Shown piece after piece: positions 23,412 to 35,114 of a DNA stretch of 64,000 bases. Source of the DNA: Tubiluchus corallicola (lineage: Eukaryota; Priapulida; Priapulimorpha; Priapulimorphida; Tubiluchidae). Below the pieces are notes generated by a model that had not been told where the DNA came from, ran no database searches, and saw only the letters and a program-made list of their open reading frames with translations. The position numbers were made by a program, and so were the translations under genes. The stretch spans positions 310,001 to 374,000 of the forward strand of contig JAQGDQ010000012.1 of NCBI GenBank assembly GCA_030141605.1, given 5' to 3'. The first letter of the stretch is position 1. Each line of letters begins with the position of its first letter.

Positions 23412-25950
23412 CTATAGCGATGTGAAATTTGTTATTTGCTAGAATTAGAATTTTCTATGAAATTTTATAAATCACCTTGTTATATTTCTTCAGTGTAGTA
23501 CTGTAAATTTCCTGTTCATCTGTGTTGTTGTAGTATACTGTTGAGGATAAATTTGAAGTTCTGTTTTGCCTTAAGCTAAATAATTTAGGATTTTATAGGA
23601 AATGTAGAGCAAGTCATCCGTAACTGTGACTTAGACATGGTTTTGTTAATAGTTCTGGTTAGTTTGATTAATTTTATCTGTTGTTAAAGGTAGATGGTAT
23701 TGTACCCATTTGCTTTAACAAAGACATAATGCATCAGTATTAAATGAATCCTAACTAAGACAGCACTTTTACTGTACTGTACTGCACTTTACTGTAAAAG
23801 TCCTAAATAAGAACCAGTAAAGACACTTTTTTGACATCTGTCTTGCATGGTTTTTTCTTGTTTTTCTTTTATATAAATGAGAGACCTGAAAATAAAACAT
23901 GATTACATGAAGTGCAATACAGCATTTATAGTACTTATGATTTTGACAGTGTTTAACTTACACAATGTCAGTGTTATTAATCCACCCTGCAGTGTTGTTT
24001 CTAGTCAGAAATTAATTGCTCAGTTTTAAAGAAAAAAAATTGCAAACAAATGTTTGGAAAATTAGAAATTTTGTTAGATTACAGTGTAACACTTTGGTTT
24101 TTTTCTTATTTCTGTTTTTTCATAGTTTGAAATTCTGCTCATATATTTGACCCATGTAGTTCACATTTTAACTTTAGCATTTGAAATTTTGTTAGTAAAT
24201 ACACCTTAGCACATTTTTGAGCTTCAAGAATTGAGATTTTCTTGACAAACCACAAATCGCTGCTCGTTTATAGCCTTTGTGGCAATATTATGGCGGTAAA
24301 AATATGTCATTGCTTCATGTATTTCACGTTTTAATTCTAGTTAGCAGGAAAACCATGTTATTGGTACCGTTTCATAGATAAAATATATTTGTTCATTTTG
24401 CCTTAGAGACTCTAGAGCCTCATTTTGGCTGTAGGTTCTCCTTTTTAAACACAGTGTTAAACCTTGATTTGTATGCAAGTAAATATAAAAAAATTATAAA
24501 AAATGGGAAGGATTGATCTGAAAACTGGTTTATGGGTTGTTATTTTTCAGACATTGTCAAATTTGAAGACTGGAATCACATTATTTCACATACATGTTTA
24601 TTTGCCAACAGTTTTGTACATACTGTGCTGCCTGTCAGTGCCTGGAAAACATGGCAGGGCCAATTACTTTAACTCAGTTCTTTCAATAAGTTTTGAGATT
24701 TCTTCTGTTCTGAATTTGATTACATCGTTAACACCACAACGTCATAGTTGTATTAAACTACTAACAGTATTACGAGTGTCTGACACTCTGCATTACACAT
24801 CATCAGCAAGAACCCCAATGTTGCAGTATTTGTAATAGAATAAAAGCTATGTGAAGAATGCTGTGATATAAACTGTTTCTTAGATAAATTGCCTTAATGA
24901 AACATCACTATTGACTGTTTCCTTTGTTTTGTTATTGTTATTCTGTTGCTGTTTTGTGATCAAGCAAACTTCATTACCGTAACTACCACAACATTTCTGT
25001 TGTGCATTATAATTTCACTATGTTGATTATTTGTTATGCAAGTTTCAAAACTGTTTTTTCTTGTTACGAATCTAGACACACTTGTATACTAGTTAGTTTA
25101 GCTGTAATGTTATGCGGGCATCAGCATTATTGGCAAAGGCTGTTGTTATTATTATGCATGCTGTTTTTGTTTATCCTGCTTGTTAGCTGTTTGGGGCAGG
25201 ATTTAAATGTTGAGATTTAGTAACACATTCCTAGTCTGTAGTGACTTTAATTTTAAATAGCAATTTGTTGTGATGAAACTTGAAAATTTGCAAATAAAAA
25301 TATTCAGTTTATGAAATGTAATAGTTGGGAATTGTAATTTTAAGTGGATAACAGTCCCTAGTCTATTGTTGTGAACACTAATTGATTTAAAATTTGTTTA
25401 TGCTGTTTTCACATCGTTTTAGTCCTACATGTTTATTATTTTCAGCCAATATTGTGTGCAATTTAAATTTTAGCAAATACTCTACTGTCAAAAGACAAAT
25501 TTTAGCCTTGAAACTTTGAGAATTGAGATTTTGGTCTCATCTCTTATATCAATAAATCCCTCTTGCATAAATGTTGTGCAGTTGTTACTGCATGCAATTA
25601 AGGCATTTTTAAATGCTTCTGATGAACTATAATGAATAAAGATTTAATTTGTAACTTCAAAAACCATCATAATTTGTACATTTAGCATAGTAACATTAGT
25701 CCTGTGACTGTAGCTTTTACAGTGCCAGTAAAGCTGGTGAGCTGTTTGCTGCTACAGTTTGAACAATTAAGCTACGAACATTTTGCTTTAAACTTTTGTG
25801 GCCTAGAAATTAACTGCACTATTGCAGAAATTCAGCATAAATTGAATATTTTCAAAATTTTAGTCTTCATTTAATCACGTTAATGGCGTCTGCTATTTAC
25901 TAGCTGTTGTGTATAAGCAAAATGAGTTATATGAAATTCTATTGGCGTAT
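23412..25950 (+). other. Probable MCRIP2 3' UTR and intergenic sequence
   Basis: AT-rich sequence directly after the MCRIP2 stop. Canonical AATAAA hexamers occur at 23891 and about 25293 and are the best poly(A) candidates. A short period-5 tract (TACTG units) lies at 23767-23800. No conserved protein is seen, and the moderate ORF at about 24503-24835 has no recognisable domain. Confidence 0.4.
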
Positions 25951-25958
25951 AGAGACTA

Positions 25959-26060
25959 CTCTTGCAACTTGTTGCACAACTTCTCTCTGAGAGTAAAGTT
26001 GCCAAGTCATTCACATGTGTAACTTTATTCTCAGAAAGAAGTTGAGCAATAAGTTGCGAG
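25959..26060. repeat. Inverted repeat with about 42 bp arms
   Basis: CTTGCAACTTGTTGCACAAC and the following bases to 26002 pair with 26019-26060, read in reverse complement as CTCGCAACTTATTGCTCAAC and onward, with few mismatches and a loop of about 16 bases. The arms include CTCTGAGA/TCTCAGAA. It is either a short MITE-like foldback or a structured RNA element. No duplication of flanking bases was spotted. Confidence 0.7.
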
Positions 26061-26283
26061 AGAAATCTGAACGCTCCATGAGATTAATTGACTGGTTTTT
26101 ACTGCTTGTTATCCTTGTATATGACATAATGACAAGTTTTGATTTTTTTATAAAAATCCCAAAATGGAAGACTGGGTCAAATGTCAACACATGCTGGCAG
26201 TTAGATTCTTGATCTTTTCATTCCTTATAATTACCTTTGCCTTTCACAATGCTTAAAACAAAAGCCAAGTCTCTCGGGAAGAA

Positions 26284-26620
26284 CTGAAAAATTGAATTGA
26301 ATTTATTCGTCGCACATATCAATTTTATAATATGCGGTCATCGAGCTTCCACCATATAATTCGGTCGTATTAGCATGATAATAGTAATTTAAGCTAGCGG
26401 CCTGATAGTAGCACACTAGCTCGGGTTGTCACTATAAAATAAATTTTTGTTAACGAAAGTAAATAAATAAAATTTAACAAAATGTAACTTGTAACTTTGA
26501 ACAAACGTACGTATATACATATATATATATGTTATAGTATATGCATATGTATGTATATATATATATGTACATAGATATATATATATGTCAAAAACAATAT
26601 GTTATAGTATAGCTTGAATT
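26284..26620 (-). mobile_element. Probable LINE 3' end and TA microsatellite
   Basis: On the minus strand the sequence ends in GACGAATAAATTCAATTCAA (26293-26312), the simple AATTC-type tail of many invertebrate LINEs. It is preceded by moderately GC-rich sequence at 26320-26420. A TATATA microsatellite follows at 26515-26590. No coding domain remains. Confidence 0.35.
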
Positions 26621-27214
26621 TGTTATAATATTAGAAAAAGCCAAATCATTTGACCAGCTACAGCTAGAGTTTTTGACCGGAAGTTGAGCTTATTTTAATA
26701 TTTGAGAAAAACGTTAGAAAGTTTCAGCAATGGAACTGTGATAAGTGCCTCGTGTAATCAGGTCATGTTTCAAGCCTTGGGCACGCTCGTTTTGAACGAG
26801 AAATGGCATGCATCCAGTTATAAAGGCAATATAAACACTTATCCTGCCATGCAGTTGCATGAGCGAACGTTGATTGACCAACGACCATACATACAGTATA
26901 AAATTAAATTATTTAATCTTTTCTATGTTCTTTTTATAATGCATTGTTTCTTGGTCCAATTGCCTCAAGAAATTCGGTTTTTACTGTTTTCACATTTCTA
27001 TCATTTTTTTTGTTCCCTTATGTTCTTGTAAATATATGTATAATTTTTCTTTGCTGTCACTATAGTTTCAGTTTTCCACAGTCTGTTTTCTCCATTACGC
27101 GTTGTAATTTTCGCTGCTTTTTCAATTGCATGCACATTGATGTGTATACCAGCAAAACCCGTAGATGTGTATATTTGGTAATAAGAAAAGTCTATAATAA
27201 AATTTAATAGAGAG

Positions 27215-28280
27215 AGCGCTATTATACCAAAAAAGTTGAAACTGACCGAATATGTCTTTCCTGTAAAATTAACAATAATGCCGTGACAGTAGAAAACGAA
27301 CTTCACCTCATGATCTGAAATAATACTGAAATCAGAAGGCCGTACGAAAGTAAATTCTCCAAATTGACGTTTCTCAGAGAAAATTCACATACGATAACAG
27401 CCTCAGTAACAAATGCATTTTCATTATCCTTGTTTCTTGGCAAAAATCACAAAAATTATCTCAATCTGTTTGGAGAATTATTATCCAAATGTATCAAAAA
27501 AGGCAACAAAACTTTTACAGAATTAAAAACAGTGGCTATCACTAGTACGTATAAATAAATAATAAAAAGTCAAAACCAAATCTGGAAAGAGCTAAACAAC
27601 CATGCAAGTTTGCTTTACTATACTAGCCTGTGTTAACTAATACCATCATTGTATATTTACTGTATAATATACATACGTATGTGACTTATATATTAATATT
27701 ATTATAAATACCACCTGTGTAGCACAATTTTATGCAAAATCTCATTTCTGGTGATCATGTTCTAAGCTCATCTAAAATGTCTACTGAAAATTTTGTCGCG
27801 TTAGTGTTCCCATCCCAGTTGTTGACGTTAAGCTTAAATTACACTGCTCATTTAATGTACACATTTCTTTTGTGAGCAAAATTTCTTGCAATAGTCAAAT
27901 TACACTTGATTCGATTTACACTACATATTCTACTACATTTCTTTTTTTGTTACCAAATGAGTTAATCCTTCCTTAGATGATTAACCAATAGTTGATTTTA
28001 CATGAATTTTCTTGTCGTCATAATGCTATTAAACTTTTACTACTGTACTAACATGCAACTATCAATAATTTATAGTATTTTTTTAAATTCTACTTTGCTC
28101 TTTGTTTTCAATACTGCCAATGACTTGTTATTAAATTTTAATTTTAAGCACTCAGCAATTCTGGTTTTTACTGGTGTTTTTGTATAATGCGTCCTATGTG
28201 TATATGTGAAATTTGCAAATGTACTCGCATGATACATGTAATACGTAATTGAAGATTTGTGCAATAAACTTGAATTGAAA
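27215..28280 (+). mobile_element. LINE remnant: reverse-transcriptase ORF C-terminus and 3' tail
   Basis: The frame from about 27229 reads a zinc-knuckle-like tail (VETDRICLSCK, then VTVENELHLMI). It continues past an in-frame stop through ESKFSKLTFLREN to KNYLNLFGELLSKCI, ending near 27558. This pattern is typical of the extreme C-terminus of LINE polyproteins in invertebrates. The 3' end at 28262-28280 reads CAATAAACTTGAATTGAAAC, a matching LINE tail. No reverse-transcriptase core is present, so the copy is 5'-truncated and dead. Confidence 0.6.
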
Positions 28281-29125
28281 CAAAAATCTGTTGATAGATG
28301 GCAGCATAAGGGAGCTACAGAAGCGGCGCGAAAATTTAATGTATTCTGTCACGAAGTTTCAAACCACATAATAAGAATGCTGTCCTCTGTCAATCACGTA
28401 GGTTAGTTAATTAGTGCCATTAAGCTCTAAGCGACAAACCGGACTCTATGTTAAAGTAATATTTGATGAATTAACTTTAATACACATGTTAGCGCTATTT
28501 ATTATTAGTATTACTATTAGTACATACTGACCACTAGTACAAGTAATGCTAATGGTAAACCTAGGCTTAGGCTTAGTCACAGTGACTGAATTGTGCTTTA
28601 CGTTTTAGAAAAGGAGTAATTTTTTTTTTATTAAAGCCTGCAAACGTTAACTCAATGTCTATCGTGATACATATAGTATCGTGAGGTTAGTATCGTGATA
28701 TGTATCGTATCGTGACTTAGGTGCATCGTTAAAGCCTTGCCCTTAGTAATCAATTTGTACCAGCAAATGTGTAGCACTTTTTAAAACAAGCAACTATTGG
28801 TACTTCTAAAATGTGAAAAAAGTGGTAACTATCTCATCTAAACGGCTTTATATAATCTGCTCCATAGATTATTTACTGTAAGTGTAAGTGTAATATTTAC
28901 ATTAGATTTTTATGTAATGTTATTAACAATGTATTATTTACGATACATTAAATCCTGTGGTTCTTAGTGACTTTAAAAATTACAAAATTAGTCAAACTCA
29001 AAGACCTTCAAGTGTTTCTCTGTTTTTGTAAATGTATAACAATAAATGCAATTCAAATTTAAAATTGTGTAGCAATCAGCTGAAGTTTATGAAGCAAAAT
29101 ATAAATCAGTGTAAATGGACAATAT
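28281..29125. other. Intergenic, nothing firm
   Basis: The stretch opens with a short GC-richer block (GAAGCGGCGCG, about 28320) followed by an apparent donor at 28400, which could be a 5' UTR exon. Near 28670-28720 there is a decayed ATCGTGATA-type short tandem repeat. A LINE-tail-like AATAAATGCAATTC lies at about 29041. No coding gene is recognised. Confidence 0.3.
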
Positions 29126-29680
29126 GTTAAAGAGGAAGAAAGGGCACTTTTAAAGTATGTCCCAACAAACTTTCTACACAAAGATTATTTAGCATTATGC
29201 TTACCCGCTTGAAAGACTTATTTAACTAGAAAAGAAGCTCTTAGTAATTTAGAATGTTCACGCCAACTGGTAAAATATCACTGACTCACCTTCCCAGTGT
29301 CCACTGACTCACTGAAAATGTATATTTAATCTTATTGACAAGATAAATTAATTTAAACTTTTGCTTAGTTAGCGAAAACTATACTACGAATTCTCTGATT
29401 TTTTCCAAACTTTACGCAGTATTATTTAAACTTGTTTCAAATGACCTGCACTTAATGGTCATCGCGAGAGCATTCAACAGCATTGCTGCGACTACAAATT
29501 CTGCAATACGAGTGCATGCAATAAAGCAGTCTGTAAGTGATACAAAATTTTTAGACAATTTTTTTTAGTCTTACGTATGTAAAGGATTTCTTGTGTTTTA
29601 ATTGCATGGACATGTAGTGTACATATTTGGAAAAAATTGGAGCAGCTGACTGATATAGCCATGTGATGGGTTTTTGATTC
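29126..29680 (+). repeat. Unclassified interspersed repeat, copy B (internally deleted)
   Basis: Same strand and landmark order as copy A. It jumps from the AAGGGCACT start directly to the TATGTCC...AAACTTTC segment, missing roughly 200 bases that copies A and C both have. It also carries a short duplication (CACTGACTCACC...CCACTGACTCACTG) where A and C have a single stretch. The right part runs past the AAACTTGTTTCAAATGAC landmark to about 29680. Confidence 0.75.
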
Positions 29681-31836
29681 AAATTTAGCTGTGTAACTGC
29701 ATAAACACTAGCTTATGAACAGCTTGAATATTTTAGTATAGTGAGTAATCATTAATCACTGGGTAGGTTAGGAAATTTTAGACTTGGGGTAAGAGTTACA
29801 GCACTGTTATTTTCTACAACATAATGATCATCTTGCTGGACGCAGGAAAGGCTTATGTTAGCACAAAGGGCTGCACCTAGTGGTTGATGGTTTTAGTATC
29901 TGTAGTAGAACCAGTGCAACTGTTATGAATTAATTAAAGAATGATAAGAAAAATTACTTGACTGACATACATTTCATATTGTAGGAAAAAGCATTGTAGA
30001 ATTCTTTTTTTAAAGATTAATAACAGATAAAATGGAGTACTATGATTACTATCTACGCTGGCTGCTATACTCAGTGCATACAAATTGGACTCAACAGCAA
30101 TGTTTACTTATATTTGGATGGTCGTGATAGGATAAGAATCTAATTCATTATAAGTGATAATCCCTTAAGATGAGACACTGAGCCAGCTGAGGAATCTTAG
30201 CCATTTTCTTGCATGCATATTTCTCCGTTAAATGAAGTAAATAGTCATGCTAGTATGACTGGTACAAATGCTTTTTGAAGCAATTTTCTTGGCTGTAGGC
30301 TGGCTACTCTTTCACTCACTCACATCAGATTCGGCACTGCTTTACTTCGTGGTAACCACTTAGGTGTTCATCACAAGTTCGTGAATCATTGTAATGATGT
30401 GTCAAGTTCACTGTAACAACTTAAAGGAAAATTCGACCACATAAGGCATAACAAAACCTCTGCAGTAGATCTGTTTTTGTGTAAAAATTAGTTGTTGGAT
30501 CAATTAGCATCAATTTCAAAGTGCTTACATAGCTTTAATCCACAAGATTATATCCCAAAATGTAACAGTACCGTGCACATTTATTTACATTTAAGCACAG
30601 AATTCTGTGACGCTGCGAGAAGTTGCCGAGCAGTTTACTTAGATTATAGAGTTCAGTTTTTTAGCTTGTTAAAGTAATTATTCTGTTACTTTGTTGGTGC
30701 TAACTAGAGGAATAGGATTTTCTCACTATCGGTAACTGATTTTCGTTATATAATGGGCAATGTGCAATGGGCAATGTGATTCATCAAAAAGCAAGAAATC
30801 GTATTAATAAACTCTCATTTAATGTTTTGGATTGTTTATAGCTGATAATAGTAACTGTTGCCACAAAAAAGTTTGCTCAAGTACTTGGTGGGGTAAATGT
30901 TTACATTGCAGAGTAACTTTATGACGCCATTTTTTTCAAATGATTGTAACCGGTCCAAAGCCCTGCTGGTAAGCCAGTAGCAGCAAATGCAGGATTATGG
31001 CAAAAAACACAAATTTGATTTTGGGGGCACGCTGCCAATGCATGTTTAATGTTATCAAGTTATTAGTTACAAGCCTCTACTTGTTGCGGAAAGTGAGATT
31101 GTTACTTGGAATGCTTACCAGAAAAAGCGATGCAAAGAATGGCGCTAGTCTGTCCAAACTCGGTAGCCTCTTACAGTGACCATGTATTGTTGTATGTAAT
31201 ACGTTGCATGTTCAGCAATAAAATGTATGTAAGTGTTTGTTTGTTTAATTTTTAACTGTTGCTCTATGCTCCAGTCCATTATACTTTTGTAGACTGTTCC
31301 ATGTGATTGCAGCGGTTTAGTGAGTGTAAATCCATGTAACATCATCAGCTAATCAGAAGAGGCTTTACCGACCAATTGGCACATGGCAGGTCATAGTACG
31401 ACACGAGTCTGTCACAAAAACACATTCAATCATGTACTTGTAAAGGGACCTCAAAGCTCCTTTAATGACATTTCATTTAACAAATTAACTATGTTTATGT
31501 TTTGCTGTATCACATTAGCAAAAACGTAAATTTGAATATATAGCTAGCTAACGCATAAACAGCAATTATAAATACAATTTACATAAACATACAAGCGAAC
31601 TATGATGTCTTGTCTTATTTATATATTCAGCAAATTCGAAAACTACAACTAAAAACAAATAAACAATCCGGGATATGGATAGAAACATTGCCATGCCACG
31701 GCCATCTTCCTTTTGAAACTTTGAGTTACACAAAGGTAATGAAAACACTATTTATAGTTTAATTTTGAATGAAATCTAACGAACAGATGTTGATAATAAT
31801 GATAACCTTGCATGCAAGTTATATCAACTGCTTTCA
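29681..31836. other. Intergenic with a possible plus-strand transcript end
   Basis: A canonical AATAAA at about 31219 followed by TGTTTGTTTGTTTAA (a GT-rich downstream element) looks like a real plus-strand poly(A) site. An ATG-started 60-codon ORF ends just before it (30997-31179), with no recognised family. Any such transcript would converge on SIRT4. The rest is AT-rich, with AGCTAGCTA near 31540. Confidence 0.35.
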
Positions 31837-32802
31837 TCACAAATCAAGCCTGTTGAGAATCTCTCCACATCGTGCATTTACCTTGATGTCAGCTAAATTG
31901 TCTGCTCTACTATCACCAATTGTGACTATAGCTATGTTTTTTTGCTGTTGCCTAGCTCTTCTAATGAAGCGAAAGCCAGAGTAAACATACAATGATGATC
32001 CAAGCACCAAAAATGTATCACATTCTTCTACTTTGTTGTACACAAAATCTACTGTCATTTTTGCCACATTGTCTCCAAAGAAAACCACTTGAGGCTTCAA
32101 CAGACCACCACACCTTTCGCATTCAGGCATTTGAAATTCATAGCACTGTTCATCCGACAAGTCAATGTCACCATCAGGCCGCACTATGGTTTGATCAGAT
32201 TCAGTAATGGCATTCCACATGGTATTGACTGAAAGAATTTTGTGTTGTAGCGTATATCTGGAAATGACATTTCCGCATGCTAAGCACTCTACCCTATGTG
32301 TGCAACCATGTAACTCGGTCATGTTTATGTGACCAGCCTTGGTATGCAATGCATCTACATTTTGTGTCACTAGCCAGTATAAGAGGCCTCTTTTTTCCCA
32401 GTTGGATAAAATTAAATGACACCCATTTGGCTGAAATGAAGAAAATCTATTCCAAGCGACGTAGTTCCTGGCCCAGTACCTTTTCCGTGCTAATTCACTT
32501 TTTAGAAAGTCTTGGTATTTCACTGGTCTTCTTTTTGTTACTGAATACAAACCCACACCTTCAGATCGATAGTCAGGGATGCCACTTTCTGTCGAAATAC
32601 CAGCTCCAGTTAATACAAGTAGATTTCTTGAGCGCCTTAGCATTTCACGCAGCTGTCTAATGTCTGACTCACATGCTTCTTCATGTTTTGGCACAAACGT
32701 TTCCTGATGGCAATCATGCAAGTTAGTTGCATATCTTTTTTGCTGATACCCAATCAGCATCTTAAGTTTTGGTAATGTTGGTCTATTCATTTCCTGTTGC
32801 AT
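31837..32802 (-). CDS. SIRT4: Mitochondrial sirtuin SIRT4, intronless
   Basis: A single uninterrupted 321-codon ORF (human SIRT4 has 314) covers the whole class II sirtuin fold. The NAD-binding motif GAGISTESGIPDYRS is at 66-80, TQNVD at 146-150, and the catalytic His165 lies in ELHG. The four zinc-binding cysteines are Cys173/Cys176 and Cys228/Cys231. FGDNV is at 242-246 and GSSL at 268-271. The N-terminus is basic and without acidic residues until residue 4 (MNRPTLPKLK...KKRY-like), consistent with a mitochondrial targeting segment. Known family activities are NAD-dependent ADP-ribosylation, lipoamidase and deacylase action on matrix enzymes such as glutamate dehydrogenase. The ORF starts at the first in-frame ATG. 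There is no internal stop, and every key residue is kept. It is divergent from nicalin, 4.5 kb away. Confidence 0.95.
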   Translation of the reverse strand: MQQEMNRPTLPKLKMLIGYQQKRYATNLHDCHQETFVPKHEEACESDIRQLREMLRRSRNLLVLTGAGISTESGIPDYRSEGVGLYSVTKRRPVKYQDFLKSELARKRYWARNYVAWNRFSSFQPNGCHLILSNWEKRGLLYWLVTQNVDALHTKAGHINMTELHGCTHRVECLACGNVISRYTLQHKILSVNTMWNAITESDQTIVRPDGDIDLSDEQCYEFQMPECERCGGLLKPQVVFFGDNVAKMTVDFVYNKVEECDTFLVLGSSLYVYSGFRFIRRARQQQKNIAIVTIGDSRADNLADIKVNARCGEILNRLDL

Positions 32803-33210
32803 GTATGCATCTCAACAGATTTGCCTTTTCACAATTTTTCAGTTTTACTGCATTGTTGCTAATGAAATGTAACCCAAATGCTTATCATCCATATTCTAAA
32901 ACAAGATAGTGCAACTATTATAATGTGATAAATATGAAATTTAATTTTAAAATAGTGGTTCTTAAAACGAAGTGTAATGCTCAAATTATTACACTAAAAC
33001 AATGGAAGACTGAATAAAAAATCTCTTAGGCTTTTAAGAAAGCCGCTACTGGCATTTCTTCTTCTTTAAATGCAAATTCCGTCCATCGTAGATTTTGAGG
33101 CACTCATTTATAAAAGTATTGTAACCACTGTTCTAGCCACTCTGCAACTAACAGCATAAGTTATTGTGCTCCTACAGTTAGAATTGACTGTAGCTTATTT
33201 ATTCTACAGT
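32803..33210 (-). promoter_or_regulatory. 5' flank of SIRT4
   Basis: This 400 base AT-rich stretch upstream of SIRT4 on the minus strand must hold its promoter. No CCAAT, TATA or GC box could be placed with confidence. Confidence 0.25.
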
Positions 33211-33355
33211 AGAGTTCAAAAGTCAAGCCCCGAAGATTAAGATGGTTAGGACACTTCCTCATTTCACGAAGTGAAACACCAGTAAGAAACCTTTTTACAC
33301 CAGAAGAAACCTTAAATCTTGCAAAAAGCCATCTGGCAAACAAGAACAATGGATA
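33211..33355 (+). mobile_element. LINE fragment (plus orientation)
   Basis: The block from AGTTCAAAAGTCAAGCC to GGCAAACAAGAACAATGGA aligns base for base, with substitutions, to the minus-strand LINE fragment at about 35385-35525 (GTCAAGTTCCGAAGGTTAAG ... CTTGGCAAACCAAAAACAAG). Corresponding codons encode the R-LRWLGHLLR-type tail after the reverse transcriptase domain. It has frame breaks and is dead. Confidence 0.65.
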
Positions 33356-33759
33356 GGTACCAACTCGATTATATTCATTTATTCATTCATTGAAACACTG
33401 TAATGCTATGGACATCTTTATTTGTCTTAGATGTTTCTTGTTTGCAAGCTTTTAAAGCAGCGCTGAAGGCATTTTTGATGTTAAGCTCAAATCACAGTTT
33501 TGTAGTCAAGTACTTGACTACTTTGGACCTCAAAAGTTTTAGCTTGACATCATTGGTATCTCGCGCCGGGCTAATTCATAATTGCAGCGCTTAAAATTCA
33601 CTGCACGCGTTGTTTTCTGCTTGCCAAATAATACTTTCTTAAAAAAAGTGCCTCACTGTCTGGTTGCACTGTGTCGACGCGAGATATAATTATTATTATT
33701 TGAAAAATGCGTGAAAATTGCAGTAAAACTGTAGTTCACTAATGCTGAAATGTAGTTTT

Positions 33760-34760
33760 CATGATGTTTAGCCATAAAGGGTCACTACCAGCCAATTTAG
33801 CTGTAGATTTGATTCGCCGGAGAACTCGGCAAACTATTGTTCGTACAGTTTAATGGAACACCATACAGGTCCCAAGTGTAGCAGGTCGAGAAGTTAGAGA
33901 TAGATGTGTGTAGCTATATGATGGAAGTAGCTGGTTTTGAGAGAGCTATTCAAGAGTTGAAAGAAAAAACGTAAATAATGCTGCAATTGCTAGTGACCAG
34001 CATGCAACTGTAACGAAACTTATAATGTCTGAGAAATACAATAAGGAGCACATCTTTGATGTATGGCATGTCAGTAAGAATTTGCAGAAAAAAATTACAT
34101 AAGAATTTCTCAAAAAAAGATGACCGTGTGCTTCAGCTATGTTCAAAAAGTATTTATAATCACGTTTGGTCCATCTTTGATGTATGGCATGTCAGCAAGA
34201 ATTTGAAGAAAAAATTACATGGAATTTCTCAGAAAAAAGATGACCGTGTGCTTCAGCTATGTTCAAAAAGTATCTATAATCACTTTTGGTAGGCTTCGTC
34301 GACGTGAAACGGGTATGATTTAGTGAAACGCTTCCAATCTGTTCTCCAGCACTGTACTAATAAACATGCCCGGTGCAGTGAAATGTCAACTGAGCAACAT
34401 TGTGATCATAAAGAGCTGACATCAGAAGAACAAAAAGAGAACATTTGGTTTCATGTCATGTGAAAAATGACTAAGCAATTAGAAAATTGTTTTTTTTATT
34501 CATTCTTGAGACGTTTCATAACATGTTACTAAAGTGTGTGCCAAAGAAACATTATTTCTCCCGCCCCCCACACACAAAACACAAAACTTAGGCTAGCTGT
34601 GAATGTCAATGTGGTCTGTGCTCTTCTTCTAGGAAAACATTGCCCATCGTACAGCAAAGCAGCAAAAAGGTTCCACGAAAGAAATGTCCATGAAAGAAAA
34701 GATTATAGCTGGCACAGAGTTTTTCTTTGTGAAACATTCTGTCATTATGGTATTCAGTTT
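33760..34760 (+). pseudogene. Decayed transposase-like gene with internal tandem duplication
   Basis: Pieces in several frames read in order as a transposase-like family widespread in invertebrate genomes: FERAIQELKEK, then SDQHATVTKLIMSEKY, then FDVWHVSKNLKKKLH, then CSKSIYNHFW. They continue with QSVLQHCTNKHARCS, ELTSEEQKE, KLRLAV and YSKAAKRFHERNVHERKDYSW. The DVWH...K and NH-W motifs are the recognisable core. Frameshifts and stops break the reading frame in at least three places. A segment of about 120 bases holding the DVWH-to-NHxW part is tandemly duplicated (about 34056-34175 and 34176-34292). Identification is from motif memory and has not been tested by a search. Confidence 0.7.
34056..34292 (+). 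repeat. Tandem duplication, about 120 bp
   Basis: Two adjacent copies begin TTTGATGTATGGCATGTCAG and end at TATAATCAC(G/T)TTTGG, with scattered substitutions and small indels between them. The duplication lies inside the decayed transposase gene and probably arose after it lost function. Confidence 0.9.
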
Positions 34761-35114
34761 TTGTTAAAAGTTAGGCGAGTAAAGTGTTTTTATTTTTCAC
34801 AGTTCAAATGATGTCAGCAATTTCAGTACTTAAAAGTTACAAAAAATAAGCTAAATTTGATTACCTCCTCATTCACATATTCCAAGATTATATTTTGGAA
34901 AGTGATTCAAGTGAAAACTTCTGAAATAGTAGCATTTTGTTTGTGTTATTTTATACGCGTACGTATTGAAAGCGCCAGAGATACCAGTGACATCATATGA
35001 AAACTAAAACGGCTTATTTCTGCCTGTATAAAACTTTTCGTCAAATTTAGAATATGATATAGTTGGCAGTTATGTCTAAACTGCATTTTGACTACCAGTC
35101 ACATTTTGCCTTCA

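Noticed and set aside
24503-24835. 110-codon plus-strand ORF downstream of MCRIP2
   Set aside because: No family, no conserved motif and no splice context; it fits chance in a long 3' region.
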